DNA of 64,000 nt, taken from Sanderia malayensis (taxonomy: Eukaryota; Cnidaria; Scyphozoa; Semaeostomeae; Pelagiidae). Positions 21,071 to 30,817 of the stretch are shown here, piece after piece (position 1 is the stretch's first letter; the number at the start of each line of letters is the position of its first letter). The position numbers and the translations under genes were made by a program. The stretch is taken from assembly GCA_013076295.1 (NCBI GenBank), contig RQOL01000490.1, forward strand, positions 81,758 through 145,757, written 5' to 3'. A model generated the notes under the pieces. The model had not been told where the DNA came from and did no database searches. It saw only the letters and a list, made by a program, of their open reading frames with translations.

Positions 21071-22376
21071 ACTTCCCCCTGGCAAGCGACCACCCAGCGC
21101 CCACCCTGCCGCCCCCCTAAAAGCCGTTTCTTTTGAAAGTGTAAAAATGAATTCGTAAAGGTACTTTAAAAACACTAAAACTTTCAAATTAAATTAACGT
21201 GGCGAATTTTCGTCCTACAGAACCCACGAAAATATCAAAAAGAAGCTAATAGCTTGGCGAACATTTATCGAAAGTATTTGGGTGAAAAAAACAAAGTTTT
21301 GGCAGGTTAAAAATTAATTTTCGCAAGTGCAAAACACACGCGTGTTGTTTGAAAATTTCGTGTTTTCCAGCAAAACCCAAACTCGGCCAAAACTGTCCAA
21401 AATCAGAGGAAAATCAACAAAACAAAAAAAACAAAGCCATATAACTTTAGTTCTCGTGTAAATAAACAGTTATCGAAAGTTTAAATGGAGAAAATCGACC
21501 CAGAACGACCCGAGAAATTCAAAATTGTCTTCATGTTTTGGTTAGGCCCTCGAGCCGAAAGAAAAACGTGAGGTTAAACAAAACAAAACTCGTGCTATTT
21601 AAAGCCAAAAACAATTGAATAAAGGAAATACCTTGAAATAATTGTTCACCAATTGTCTCCACAGGTCTTGACAACAATTGACTCGTCTTTACAATTGATT
21701 TCCGGCACGTATTCACGTTTAAACCCGACCAACTTGCCGCCCGTTCAACTAAAAAAACACGTGCTTCTCCCTGCTCGTTTTGCATCTCATTAACTCGGTC
21801 CTCGGAACTTTCTAGAAGGTCGGAACACAAAATGGGTCATAACTCTCGAACCGCTGGGGTTAGAAATTAGCGGAAAGCTTTAGTTTCATCAGCACAACGC
21901 AGCGATCATTTTTATACCAATTTGCACCCTTATTGACCCCCAGAAAAAAAGCCTTTGAGTGGCAACGCCCGCTCCTTTGATCCCATTGTTTGGTGGAACG
22001 TTGCCATTGTTTTTTCGAACGTCGATTGTTCAAGAAACAATAGGTCATTGTTCAGAGTCGGCGGGTCACGTGTGATCACATTTTATTATATATAGACTAG
22101 CCGGGGGCACTCGCTTCGCTCGCTTCCCGGAGCCCCCCAAGCAACAAAAGCTTAATGTGGTTGGCGCGCTTCGCGCGCTGCATTCGCTCCCGCTCATGCC
22201 CCTTTCAACCCCACGTACAATGGGTTAGCTCGCTGCGCTCGCCTGTGGTTGGCGCACTTCGTGCGCTGCATTCGCTTACGCTCATGCCCTTTTCAACTCT
22301 ACATACAATGGGTTAGCTCGCTACGCTCGCCTGTCGTTGGCGCACTTCGTGCGCTGCATTCGCTTATGCTCATGCC

Positions 22377-22477
22377 CATACATACATACATACATACATA
22401 CATACATACATACATACATACATACATACATACATACATACATACATACATACATACATACATACATACATACAAAC
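22377..22477. repeat. (CATA)n microsatellite, unit 3
   Basis: About 100 bp of CATA repeats; another tract lies at 22584-22638. Confidence 0.95.
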
Positions 22478-22637
22478 ATGGGCCGGGTTCGGTCGCTTCG
22501 CTCCCTCCCCGGAGCCCGTCAAATAGACAAAGCTTAATCTGGTTGGCGCGCTTCGCGCGCTGCATTCGCTGCCGCTCATGCCCATACATACATACATACA
22601 TACATACATACATACATACATACATACATACATACAT

Positions 22638-22987
22638 ACCCTACAATACATACCCTACAATACATACCCTACAATACATGCCCTACATAACATACCCTAC
22701 TATATATACCCTACAATACATACCCTACAATACATACCCTACAATACATACCCTACAATACATACCCTACAATACATACCCTACATAACATACCCTACAA
22801 TGCATACCCTACAATACATACCCTACAATACATACCCTACATAACATACCCTACAATACATACCCTACAATACATACCCTACAATGCATACCCTACAATA
22901 CATACCCTACAATACATACCCTACAATACATACCCTACAATACATAACCTACAATACATACCCTACCATACATACCCTACAATACAC
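22638..22987. repeat. 14-bp minisatellite, unit 3
   Basis: Same unit as in the other two arrays. It ends in a unique sequence rather than the C-rich body start. Confidence 0.95.
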
Positions 22988-24449
22988 ACGACGCCACATT
23001 TCTAAAGAACGTAAAGGTGGGAGGTCGAATCTTCCCCCCCCCCCGCCATGCGACCGCCCCGCGCCCACGCCGCCCCCCCTGAAAGCCGAAGGTTGATAGC
23101 TTCAGTGTGAAGTTTGAAAAAAAAAGTTGCCTTCAAAAATTTAATCAATCTTGGAAAATTTAAACTCAATCTGTAATAAAAAATACATCAAACTGTAGCT
23201 AAGGAAACAGCGAATCCGATAAATATATTCACATTTCTTAACAGTGTTGTTTTGAATTTTAAGAGAGTATTTAGTGCAGCCCAACACAAAAGCCGTGAAA
23301 AAATTTATTCATCAGCCAACTTTGAGAACACAAAAACTCCCCTAACTTGGTCAAAATTTGTCCATTTGAACTCAAATTACACCAGCATGAAGCTAATACC
23401 TTGGCAAATAAATATCGAAAGTACTTGAGTGCATAGGAAAAGCTTTTGGCAATTTTAGTTGTAAATTTTTGAAGTCCAAGACATGATTTTCTTCATCAAA
23501 AATAGCCGTGAAATCAAAACCCTGCAAAAAATAGCAATTGAAACACGACTCACCAACTTTCAAATTCAATTAGCATGACCAATTTTTGTCCTACACACCC
23601 CACGAAAATATCAACATGAAGCTAATAGCTTGGCGAACATTTATCGAAAGTATTTGGGTGAAAAAAACAAAGTTTTGGGAGTTTAAAAATTAATTTTTGC
23701 AAATGCAAAACCCACGCGTGTTGCGTGAAAATTTCGTGTTTTCCAGCAAAACCCAATCTCGGCTAAAAGTGTCCAAAAACAGAGGAAAGTCAACAGAACA
23801 AAAAAAACAAAGCCATATAACTTTAGTTCTCGTGTAAATAAACAGTTATCGAAAGTTTAAATGGAGAAAATCGGCCCAGAACGACCCAAGAAAATCAAAA
23901 TTGTCTTCATGTTTTGGTTAGGCCCTCGAGCCGAAAGAAAAACGTGAGGTTAAACATAACAAAACTCGTGCTATTTAAAGCCAAAAACAATTGAATAAAG
24001 GAAATACCTTGAAATAATTGTTCACCAATTGTCTCCACAGGTCTTGACAACAATTGACACGTCTTTACAATTGATTTCCGGCACGTATTCACGTTTAAAC
24101 CCGACCAACTTGCCGCCCGTTCAACTAAAAAAACACGTGCTTCTCCCTGCTCGTTTTGCATCTCATTAACTCCATCCTCGGAACTTTCTAGAAAGTCGGA
24201 ACACAAAATGGGCCATAACTCCCGAACCGTTTGGAGTAGAAATTAGCGGAAAGCTTTACTGTGATCAGCGCAATGCAGCGATCATTTCTATACCCATTTC
24301 CACCCTTATTGACCCCCAGGAAAAAAGCCTTTTTGATCACAACGAAATTCCTTTGATCCCATTGTTTGGTCGAACGTCGATTGTTCAAAAGACAATGGGC
24401 ATTGTTCAGCGCCTCCGGGTCACGTGTGATCGTAGAATAGTATATATAG

Positions 24450-24590
24450 ACTAGGGGTCACCACTCGTTTCGCTCATTCGCCCCAGCTCCTCAAGTAAAA
24501 GAAGCTCAATCTGGTTGGCGCACTTCGTGCGCTGCATTCGCTTCACCCATGCCTCTTTCAACCCACATACAATGGGTTAATTACTTACCC
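24450..24590. repeat. Truncated fourth composite unit
   Basis: Only the GC-rich module remains (ACTAGGGGTCACC, then GGTTGGCGCACTTCGTGCGC), followed by CACATACAATGGGTTAA and the LINE fragment. Confidence 0.7.
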
Positions 24591-25605
24591 ATAGCGGAAA
24601 ATTTTGTAAATCTTATGTTTCGAATTTCTATCAACCTCTGATTATGCAACCAACCAGGTGCACCGGGAGGGAAAGACCTTCTTTAATAGATAACATTTTT
24701 TATAATCCCCTAGAAAATAATGCCATAAGTGGTAATCTAATCGCATCTGTAACTGATCATATGCCTAACTTTATTATGATTAATAAGAAAACTTACAGAG
24801 AAAGGCGTAGTTGTGAAAGAGCGTTATTTTAAAAATTTTAATATTGAAAATTATAAGAATGACGTCAGCCCCATAAACTTTGATCTCTCTGATTTATCCA
24901 CATTAAATTTAGATGTAAAGTATAACGATTTCCATGAATTGATTTTAGACAAAATAAATAAGCATGGTCCATTTCGATCACTATCTAGGAGAGAATTTAA
25001 GCAGGGACTAAAACCTTGGATAACAAAAGGTATCTTGAAATCTATATCTATAAAAAACAAATACTATAAGAAGTTTTAAGAAGTTGAAAAGCCTTTCTTG
25101 GTATGATAAATAAAAATATTACAGAAATACTCTAAATCTCCTTATCAGGCAGATATCCGAAATATACCTTACCTTACCATTGTAGGAAGATAAACCATTA
25201 CAGCTCTTACTTTAAATTGTGTAAAAATAGCTCAAAACAAATTTGGAATGGTATTAATGAGTTAATTAATAAACTCAATAAAAAGCTACAAAAGACATTT
25301 CTCTTAACATTAATGGTCAATTAGTAATTGATCAGAAAATAATTGCAAAGGAATTCAATGAATATTTTACTAATATTGCAAAAAAATTGGTATGTAAGAT
25401 CCGTAATTCAAACAAAATTTTCAGTGATTACTTAAAACCCCCTTGGAAAATAGCTTCGTTGTATCTCCTGTACTAGAAGTTGAAGTCTTAGACCAACTGA
25501 GCAGACTAGACAAATCTAAAGCACCAAATTGCTACGAAATTCCTGTTAAAATGATAAAAATGATACAAAGCTCAATGGTAAAGCCTTTAACTGAACTCAT
25601 CAAAA
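24590..25605 (+). pseudogene. LINE (non-LTR retrotransposon) pol fragment, U1
   Basis: The end of an endonuclease domain (RPSLIDNIFYN, SGNLIASVTDHMPNF) runs into a linker (GPFRSLSRREFKQGLKPWITKGI) and the start of reverse transcriptase (LSRLDKSKAPNCYEIPVKMI, then KPLTELI). Stops and frameshifts occur near 24830, 25080 and 25430. The catalytic RT core is absent; the sequence switches at about 25605 to a SWIM-like gene exon. The CR1/L2/jockey-like group is likely by motif style, but the clade is not resolved. In U2-U4 the fragment starts abruptly at the block joint. Confidence 0.75.
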
Positions 25606-25939
25606 CTGAGCCAGTTCTCTTGTCGGCACTTGGATCAGGCTCCCACACAACCAGAATACTCCATTAAATTTACAGCTGAACAGATTCAAGAAGGGCTTCC
25701 AGATCAAGAAATGGTGAGTCAATTGCTTGCTTATTGTGTTAGTTTTTAGTTTTGTTTTGTTTATGACGACGCTCCTGTGTGTATAGCAAATCATTATTGC
25801 TATTATTATTATTATTTTCACTATCTAGCTTGCAGAGCTGAAGAGAATTCAAAACGAGCATCAACATCTGCCAACAGTGGTGAAAACTTCTGACAAAAAT
25901 TATGCTGTACTAAGAGATGCTTGTTCCTCGCATACCCTT
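25606..25939 (+). pseudogene. SWIM-like gene, two upstream exons (U1 copy)
   Basis: The first exon (about 25606-25713) ends with IQEGLPDQEM at a GTGAGT donor. The second (from about 25829, after TATCTAG) reads LAELKRIQNEHQHLPTVVKT and runs into the foldback element at 25940. The family is discussed under 46176-50250. In U1-U3 the gene is cut off here, because the blocks never reach the right flank. Confidence 0.5.
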
Positions 25940-26426
25940 AGTAGGAGAGGGAGTGGGCGTCCGAGCGCACGCATGCGCAGTAGATTTTTTTATTTTATTT
26001 TGGTGTTAAGATCACGCATGCGCGAGAGTCTTCGAGAATTGAAAAGAGCATGAACAGTAAAAAATAATCAAAAACGATAACGGAAAGGTTGTGGAAAGTT
26101 AGTTTGAAGTTGCAAAACATTGCCAAAGCTGATAAAAAACCCATAAAAAGCTTAATAATTAAAAAACGGTTTTGTTTATGAAAAAGATTTTTACAGCAAT
26201 AAAAAGAAAATCTCTTGGTTATATTGAATGAATTGTTTCATATTTTTCATGCACTTATAAGATGATAAGAATTTGTTAAGTAAATCGCAAGAAAACACAA
26301 AAATATTGAGGAACTGGCAAATTCACGTTCTCGGCTCGAGATTGAATTCAAAGAACAAACCAGAAACTTTCGAATGCGACGTTCCAATGTACGCGTCAAA
26401 TCTCTGTCATGAGAAATGGGAAATCA

Positions 26427-26515
26427 GAAATTTCTAGAACTTTTCCGAGGGGAAATCCCCTGACGTCACATTGAAAGATTTTTCTAGAAACAGAAAATCT
26501 CTGTAATCTGATTGG
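26427..26515. promoter_or_regulatory. Heat-shock element, CRE and CCAAT box in the foldback terminus (U1)
   Basis: GAAATTTCTAGAA (26427-26439) is a perfect three-unit heat-shock element. TGACGTCA (26461-26468) is a CRE. TTCTAGAA (26482-26489) and an inverted CCAAT (ATTGG, 26511-26515) follow. The same sites occur in U2-U4 and in the right arm. They lie between the gene's 3' end and the element tip, so any transcript started here could run outward. Confidence 0.5.
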
Positions 26516-26694
26516 CTGGTAGCCAAGATTTCGAGTCACTTTAAAACAAAACTTGAAATGGACATTATTCAAAACAAAATGTGCAAGCTGTTGAAGAAAC
26601 TATTTTAACACGTTTCAAGAAGAAAGACGCCATGAAAAAGAGACCATTTTCTGCATTAGCAAACAATAATATCTAAACCTTTTTATAAGCATTG

Positions 26695-27195
26695 TTATAT
26701 CCTACTATATGGAAATGCTGGAGTACTATTAAATTCAAGTTCATTCACAGCAGCATCCTCAGAATCACTAGCTTCCTCTTCTTCGTCATTCTTTGCTTGA
26801 CGTATGATGAGATATTTTCTTTTCTCAATAGCATAATCTAAGGCCTCTTGCATATCCATATCATCTTCCCTCTGTGCTTTTTGCATCGTTGCTATAACTG
26901 CAGTTACAACAGCGTCATTTTCAAAACTTCTATTATATAAAAATCTACGTTTGAAAACTTGCAATATGTTTTCATCTTCATCCACTTCCTTACGCATAGA
27001 AGGCCATACATTCCCTAAAGGAAGATCCTCATCAGTGTTGACAGTTTCATCATTATCATGATCACTTTCAACTTCTATCTCATCATCTGAGCCAGACTCT
27101 TCACTGCTCTCCTCGTGCATCTCTTCTTCATGTCGTGTAACATTACTTTTATACTTGGAAGAAAATTCACATTGATCACATTTATACTGACTCAT
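26695..27195 (-). CDS. Small acidic C2H2 zinc-finger protein, U1
   Basis: 166 residues from the ATG at 27195 (an upstream in-frame stretch has no Met). It has one C2H2 finger at residues about 4-25 (CDQCEFSSKYKSNVTRHEEEMH, C-x2-C-x12-H-x4-H), then a long Asp/Glu/Ser run (about 26-65), a middle segment with RKEVDEDENILQVFKRRFLY, a helical part and an acidic C-terminus. A TATA box (TATAAAA, reverse strand at 27266-27272) lies about 70 bp upstream. The finger has the same spacing as the finger at the start of the Polinton polymerase at 62.5 kb. DNA binding, perhaps to the element tips, is inferred. The product family is not recognised. Confidence 0.7.
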   Translation of the reverse strand: MSQYKCDQCEFSSKYKSNVTRHEEEMHEESSEESGSDDEIEVESDHDNDETVNTDEDLPLGNVWPSMRKEVDEDENILQVFKRRFLYNRSFENDAVVTAVIATMQKAQREDDMDMQEALDYAIEKRKYLIIRQAKNDEEEEASDSEDAAVNELEFNSTPAFPYSRI

Positions 27196-27265
27196 GGCTA
27201 GCTGTTTACTTATAATTACCAACTAACTCTTAAATCCCTGAATTATAGAGTCTCAACTCGCTTGA

Positions 27266-27272
27266 TTTTATA
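27266..27272 (-). promoter_or_regulatory. TATA box of the zinc-finger gene (U1; repeated in every arm)
   Basis: Reading leftward it is CTATAAAATC, about 70 bp before the ATG, which leaves room for a 5' leader of about 45 bases. The mirrored box in the right arm is near 44845. Confidence 0.55.
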
Positions 27273-27344
27273 GATAAGTTCCTCCATTCATTATGATACG
27301 GGAGAGGGACTGAATGATATTTCCGAATAAACAAAACTTAATCC

Positions 27345-28880
27345 TTGGATAATGCTAACTAATCCTGATTAATGACTACTCCATTCTAGCTAATCATTCC
27401 TGGTCATTACCTTCTAAATACTTGATCCTCAATACATCCTTGATTATCATTCCTAATCATTACCTGATCATTAGTTGATCCTTCACTGATCCTTACTAAT
27501 CCTTAACAATCATACCTATTAATTACCTGATCATCAGTATATCCTTAACTGATCCTTGATAATCCTTACAGTCACTACTGATCATCAGTTGATCTTTAAG
27601 TAATCCTCACTAATCCTAACTAATCATCCCTAATCATTACCTTATCATTACTTGATCCTTAACTGATCCTTACTAATCCAAACTAATCATCCCTAATCAT
27701 TACCTTATCATTATTTGATCCTTAACTGATCCTTACCAATCCTAACCAATCATACTTAATCATTAGCAGATCATCAGTTGATCCTTAACTGATCCTTACT
27801 AATCCTTACCAATCATTCCTAATCATTACCTTATCATTACTTGATCCTTAACTGATCCTTTCTAATCCTAACTAATCATTCCTAATCATTACCTTATCAT
27901 TACTTGATCCTTAACTGATCCTCACTAATCCTAACTAATCATTCCTAATCATCACCTTATCATTACTTGATCCCTAACTGATCCTCACTAGTCCTAACTA
28001 ATCATCCCTAATCATTACCTTATCATTACTTGATCCTTAACTGATCCTCACTAATCCTAACTAATTATTACTAATCATTACCTTATCATTACTTGATTCT
28101 TAACTGATCCTCACTAATCCTACCTAATCATCCCTAATCATTACCTTATCATTACTTGATCCTTAACTGATCCTCACTAATCCTAACTAATCATTCCTAA
28201 TCATTACCTTATCATTACTTGATCCTTAACTGATCCTTTCTAATCCTAACTAATCATTCCTAATCATTACCTTATCATTACTTGATCCTTAACTGATCCT
28301 TTCTAATCCTAACTAATCATTCCTAATCATTACCTTATCATTACTTGATCCTTAACTGATCCTCACTAATCCTAACTAATCATTCCTAATCATTACCTTA
28401 TCATTACTTGATCCTTAACTGATCCTCACTAATCCTTACCAATCATTACTAATCATTACCTGATCATCAGTTGATCCTTAGCTGATCCTCATTAATCCTT
28501 ACCAATCATACTTATCATTAGCAGATCATCAGTTGATCCTTAACTGATCCTTGCTAGTCCTTATCAATCTTTCCTAATCATCATCTGATCAGCTGTTGAT
28601 CCTTACTAGTCCTTACCAATCATTCCTAATCACTACCTGATCCTTAGTTGTTCCTTAACTAATCCTTACGAATCCTTACTGATCATTCTTAATCATTACC
28701 TCATCATTAGTTGATCCTTAACAGATCCTTCTAATCCTAACTATTCATTACTAATCATAGCTAGTCATTACATAATCATTAGTTGATCTTTAACTGATCC
28801 TGGCTTTATCCATTCAACATTTATCCTTACTAATCCTGACTAATAATTTTTTATCATAACCCAATCCTTATTAATCCTTG
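27345..28880. repeat. 63-bp minisatellite, left array (U1)
   Basis: A period of 63 bp is seen directly, with TTATCATTACTTG recurring at 27831, 27894 and 27957. The unit is built from shorter TAATCATT, TGATCCTTAAC and TAATCCTAAC strings and is rich in GATC. Equivalent arrays are at about 32222-33755 (U2), 37095-38635 (U3) and 41965-43245 (U4). Confidence 0.9.
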
Positions 28881-28925
28881 CCTAGATTTTATTAATCTTC
28901 AGTAGTACTGTGGAGGGTGCCTAGG

Positions 28926-29514
28926 ATTATCAAGGGTCAGTAAAAGATCTACTGATGATCAGGTAATGATTAAGTATGATTGGTAAGGATTAATGAGGAT
29001 CAGCTAAGGATCAACTGATGATCAGGTAATGATTAGTAATGATTGCTAAGGATTAGTGAGGATCAGTTAAGGATCAAGTAATGATAAGGTAATGATTAGG
29101 AATGATTAGTTAGGATTAGTGAGGATCAGTTAAGGATCAAGTAATGATAAGGTAATGATTAGGAATGATTAGTTAGGATTAGAAAGGATCAGTTAAGGAT
29201 CACGTAATGATAAGGTAATGATTAGGAATGATTAGTTAGGATTAGAAAGGATCAGTTAAGGATCAAGTAATGATAAGGTAATGATTAGGAATGATTAGTT
29301 AGGATTAGTGAGGATCAGTTAAGGATCAAGTAATGATAAGGTAATGATTAGGGATGATTAGGTAGGATTAGTGAGGATCAGTTAAGAATCAAGTAATGAT
29401 AAGGTAATGATTAGTAATAATTAGTTAGGATTAGTGAGGATCAGTTAAGGATCAAGTAATGATAAGGTAATGATTAGGGATGATTAGTTAGGACTAGTGA
29501 GGATCAGTTAGGGA
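28926..29514. repeat. 63-bp minisatellite, inverted array (U1)
   Basis: The reverse-complement orientation of the same unit follows the central spacer. Equivalent arrays are at about 33800-34389 (U2), 38677-39266 (U3) and 43300-44780 (right arm of U4). Confidence 0.9.
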
Positions 29515-29516
29515 TC

Positions 29517-30483
29517 TGATTATGCAACCAACCAGGTGCACCGGGAGGGAAAGACCTTCTTTAATAGATAACATTTTTTATAATCCCCTAGAAAATAATG
29601 CCATAAGTGGTAATCTAATCGCATCTGTAACTGATCATATGCCTAACTTTATTATGATTAATAAGAAAACTTACAGAGAAAGGCGTAGTTGTGAAAGAGC
29701 GTTATTTTAAAAATTTTAATATTGAAAATTATAAGAATGACGTCAGCCCCATAAACTTTGATCTCTCTGATTTATCCACATTAAATTTAGATGTAAAGTA
29801 TAACGATTTCCATGAATTGATTTTAGACAAAATAAATAAGCATGGTCCATTTCGATCACTATCTAGGAGAGAATTTAAGCAGGGACTAAAACCTTGGATA
29901 ACAAAAGGTATCTTGAAATCTATATCTATAAAAAACAAATACTATAAGAAGTTTTAAGAAGTTGAAAAGCCTTTCTTGGTATGATAAATAAAAATATTAC
30001 AGAAATACTCTAAATCTCCTTATCAGGCAGATATCCGAAATATACCTTACCTTACCATTGTAGGAAGATAAACCATTACAGCTCTTACTTTAAATTGTGT
30101 AAAAATAGCTCAAAACAAATTTGGAATGGTATTAATGAGTTAATTAATAAACTCAATAAAAAGCTACAAAAGACATTTCTCTTAACATTAATGGTCAATT
30201 AGTAATTGATCAGAAAATAATTGCAAAGGAATTCAATGAATATTTTACTAATATTGCAAAAAAATTGGTATGTAAGATCCGTAATTCAAACAAAATTTTC
30301 AGTGATTACTTAAAACCCCCTTGGAAAATAGCTTCGTTGTATCTCCTGTACTAGAAGTTGAAGTCTTAGACCAACTGAGCAGACTAGACAAATCTAAAGC
30401 ACCAAATTGCTACGAAATTCCTGTTAAAATGATAAAAATGATACAAAGCTCAATGGTAAAGCCTTTAACTGAACTCATCAAAA
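29517..30483 (+). pseudogene. LINE pol fragment, U2
   Basis: Near-identical copy of the U1 fragment, lacking the first 45 bp because the block joint falls inside the element. Confidence 0.75.
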
Positions 30484-30817
30484 CTGAGCCAGTTCTCTTG
30501 TCGGCACTTGGATCAGGCTCCCACACAACCAGAATACTCCATTAAATTTACAGCTGAACAGATTCAAGAAGGGCTTCCAGATCAAGAAATGGTGAGTCAA
30601 TTGCTTGCTTATTGTGTTAGTTTTTAGTTTTGTTTTGTTTATGACGACGCTCCTGTGTGTATAGCAAATCATTATTGCTATTATTATTATTATTTTCACT
30701 ATCTAGCTTGCAGAGCTGAAGAGAATTCAAAACGAGCATCAACATCTGCCAACAGTGGTGAAAACTTCTGACAAAAATTATGCTGTACTAAGAGATGCTT
30801 GTTCCTCGCATACCCTT
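30484..30817 (+). pseudogene. SWIM-like gene exons (U2 copy)
   Basis: Identical arrangement to U1: donor at 30592, second exon from about 30707 to the element start. Confidence 0.5.

Larger units (their letters stand above)
20231..22095. repeat. Composite repeat unit 2
   Basis: Same order as unit 1, with modules at 20231-20337 and 20443-20548 and the 14-bp array at 20572-21070. The body (21071-22095) is very similar to that of unit 1, with small indels. Confidence 0.8.
22096..24449. repeat. Composite repeat unit 3
   Basis: It starts with three GC-rich module pieces (two carry CACAATGGGTTAGC-like inserts), then CATA, a module, CATA and a 14-bp array (22638-22987). A divergent 550-bp stretch with C-rich tracts (23030-23080) is unique to this unit. 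From about 23540 the shared body returns and ends in TATATATAGACTAG. Confidence 0.8.
24637..29514. repeat. 4.88-kb tandem block, copy U1
   Basis: The block holds a LINE fragment, two exons of the SWIM-like gene, the left end of a foldback element (from 25940) with its zinc-finger gene, the 63-bp minisatellite, the central spacer and part of the inverted minisatellite. The next block begins at the same LINE position (TC|TGATTATG). U1-U3 differ by only a handful of bases. The left joint in U1 is followed leftward by more LINE sequence, so U1 keeps the original flank. Confidence 0.95.
25940..29514. mobile_element. Foldback (Polinton-derived) element, truncated, U1
   Basis: Starts AGTAGGAGAGGGAGTGGGCG after ACCCTT (25934-25939). 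It includes the whole left arm, the central spacer and about 590 bp of the inverted minisatellite, then stops at the block joint. U2 (30818-34389) and U3 (35692-39266) have the same truncation. Confidence 0.85.

Noticed and set aside
22299..22651. Long open frames reading MYVCMYVCM or HTYIHTYIH
   Set aside because: They are translations of the CATA microsatellite and its flanks, open only because the repeat lacks stops.
18362..22987. Regularly spaced repeats that could look like a CRISPR array
   Set aside because: The 14-bp units are contiguous with no spacers, and the window is eukaryotic.
19636..24206. A - strand frame of about 100 codons in all three composite units
   Set aside because: Its similarity follows the DNA similarity of the whole unit, its length differs between units, and no domain is seen.
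25600..25821. Frame on the - strand overlapping the LINE/exon junction, seen in all four blocks
   Set aside because: It crosses a splice donor and intron on the other strand, and its recurrence is due to the block duplication.
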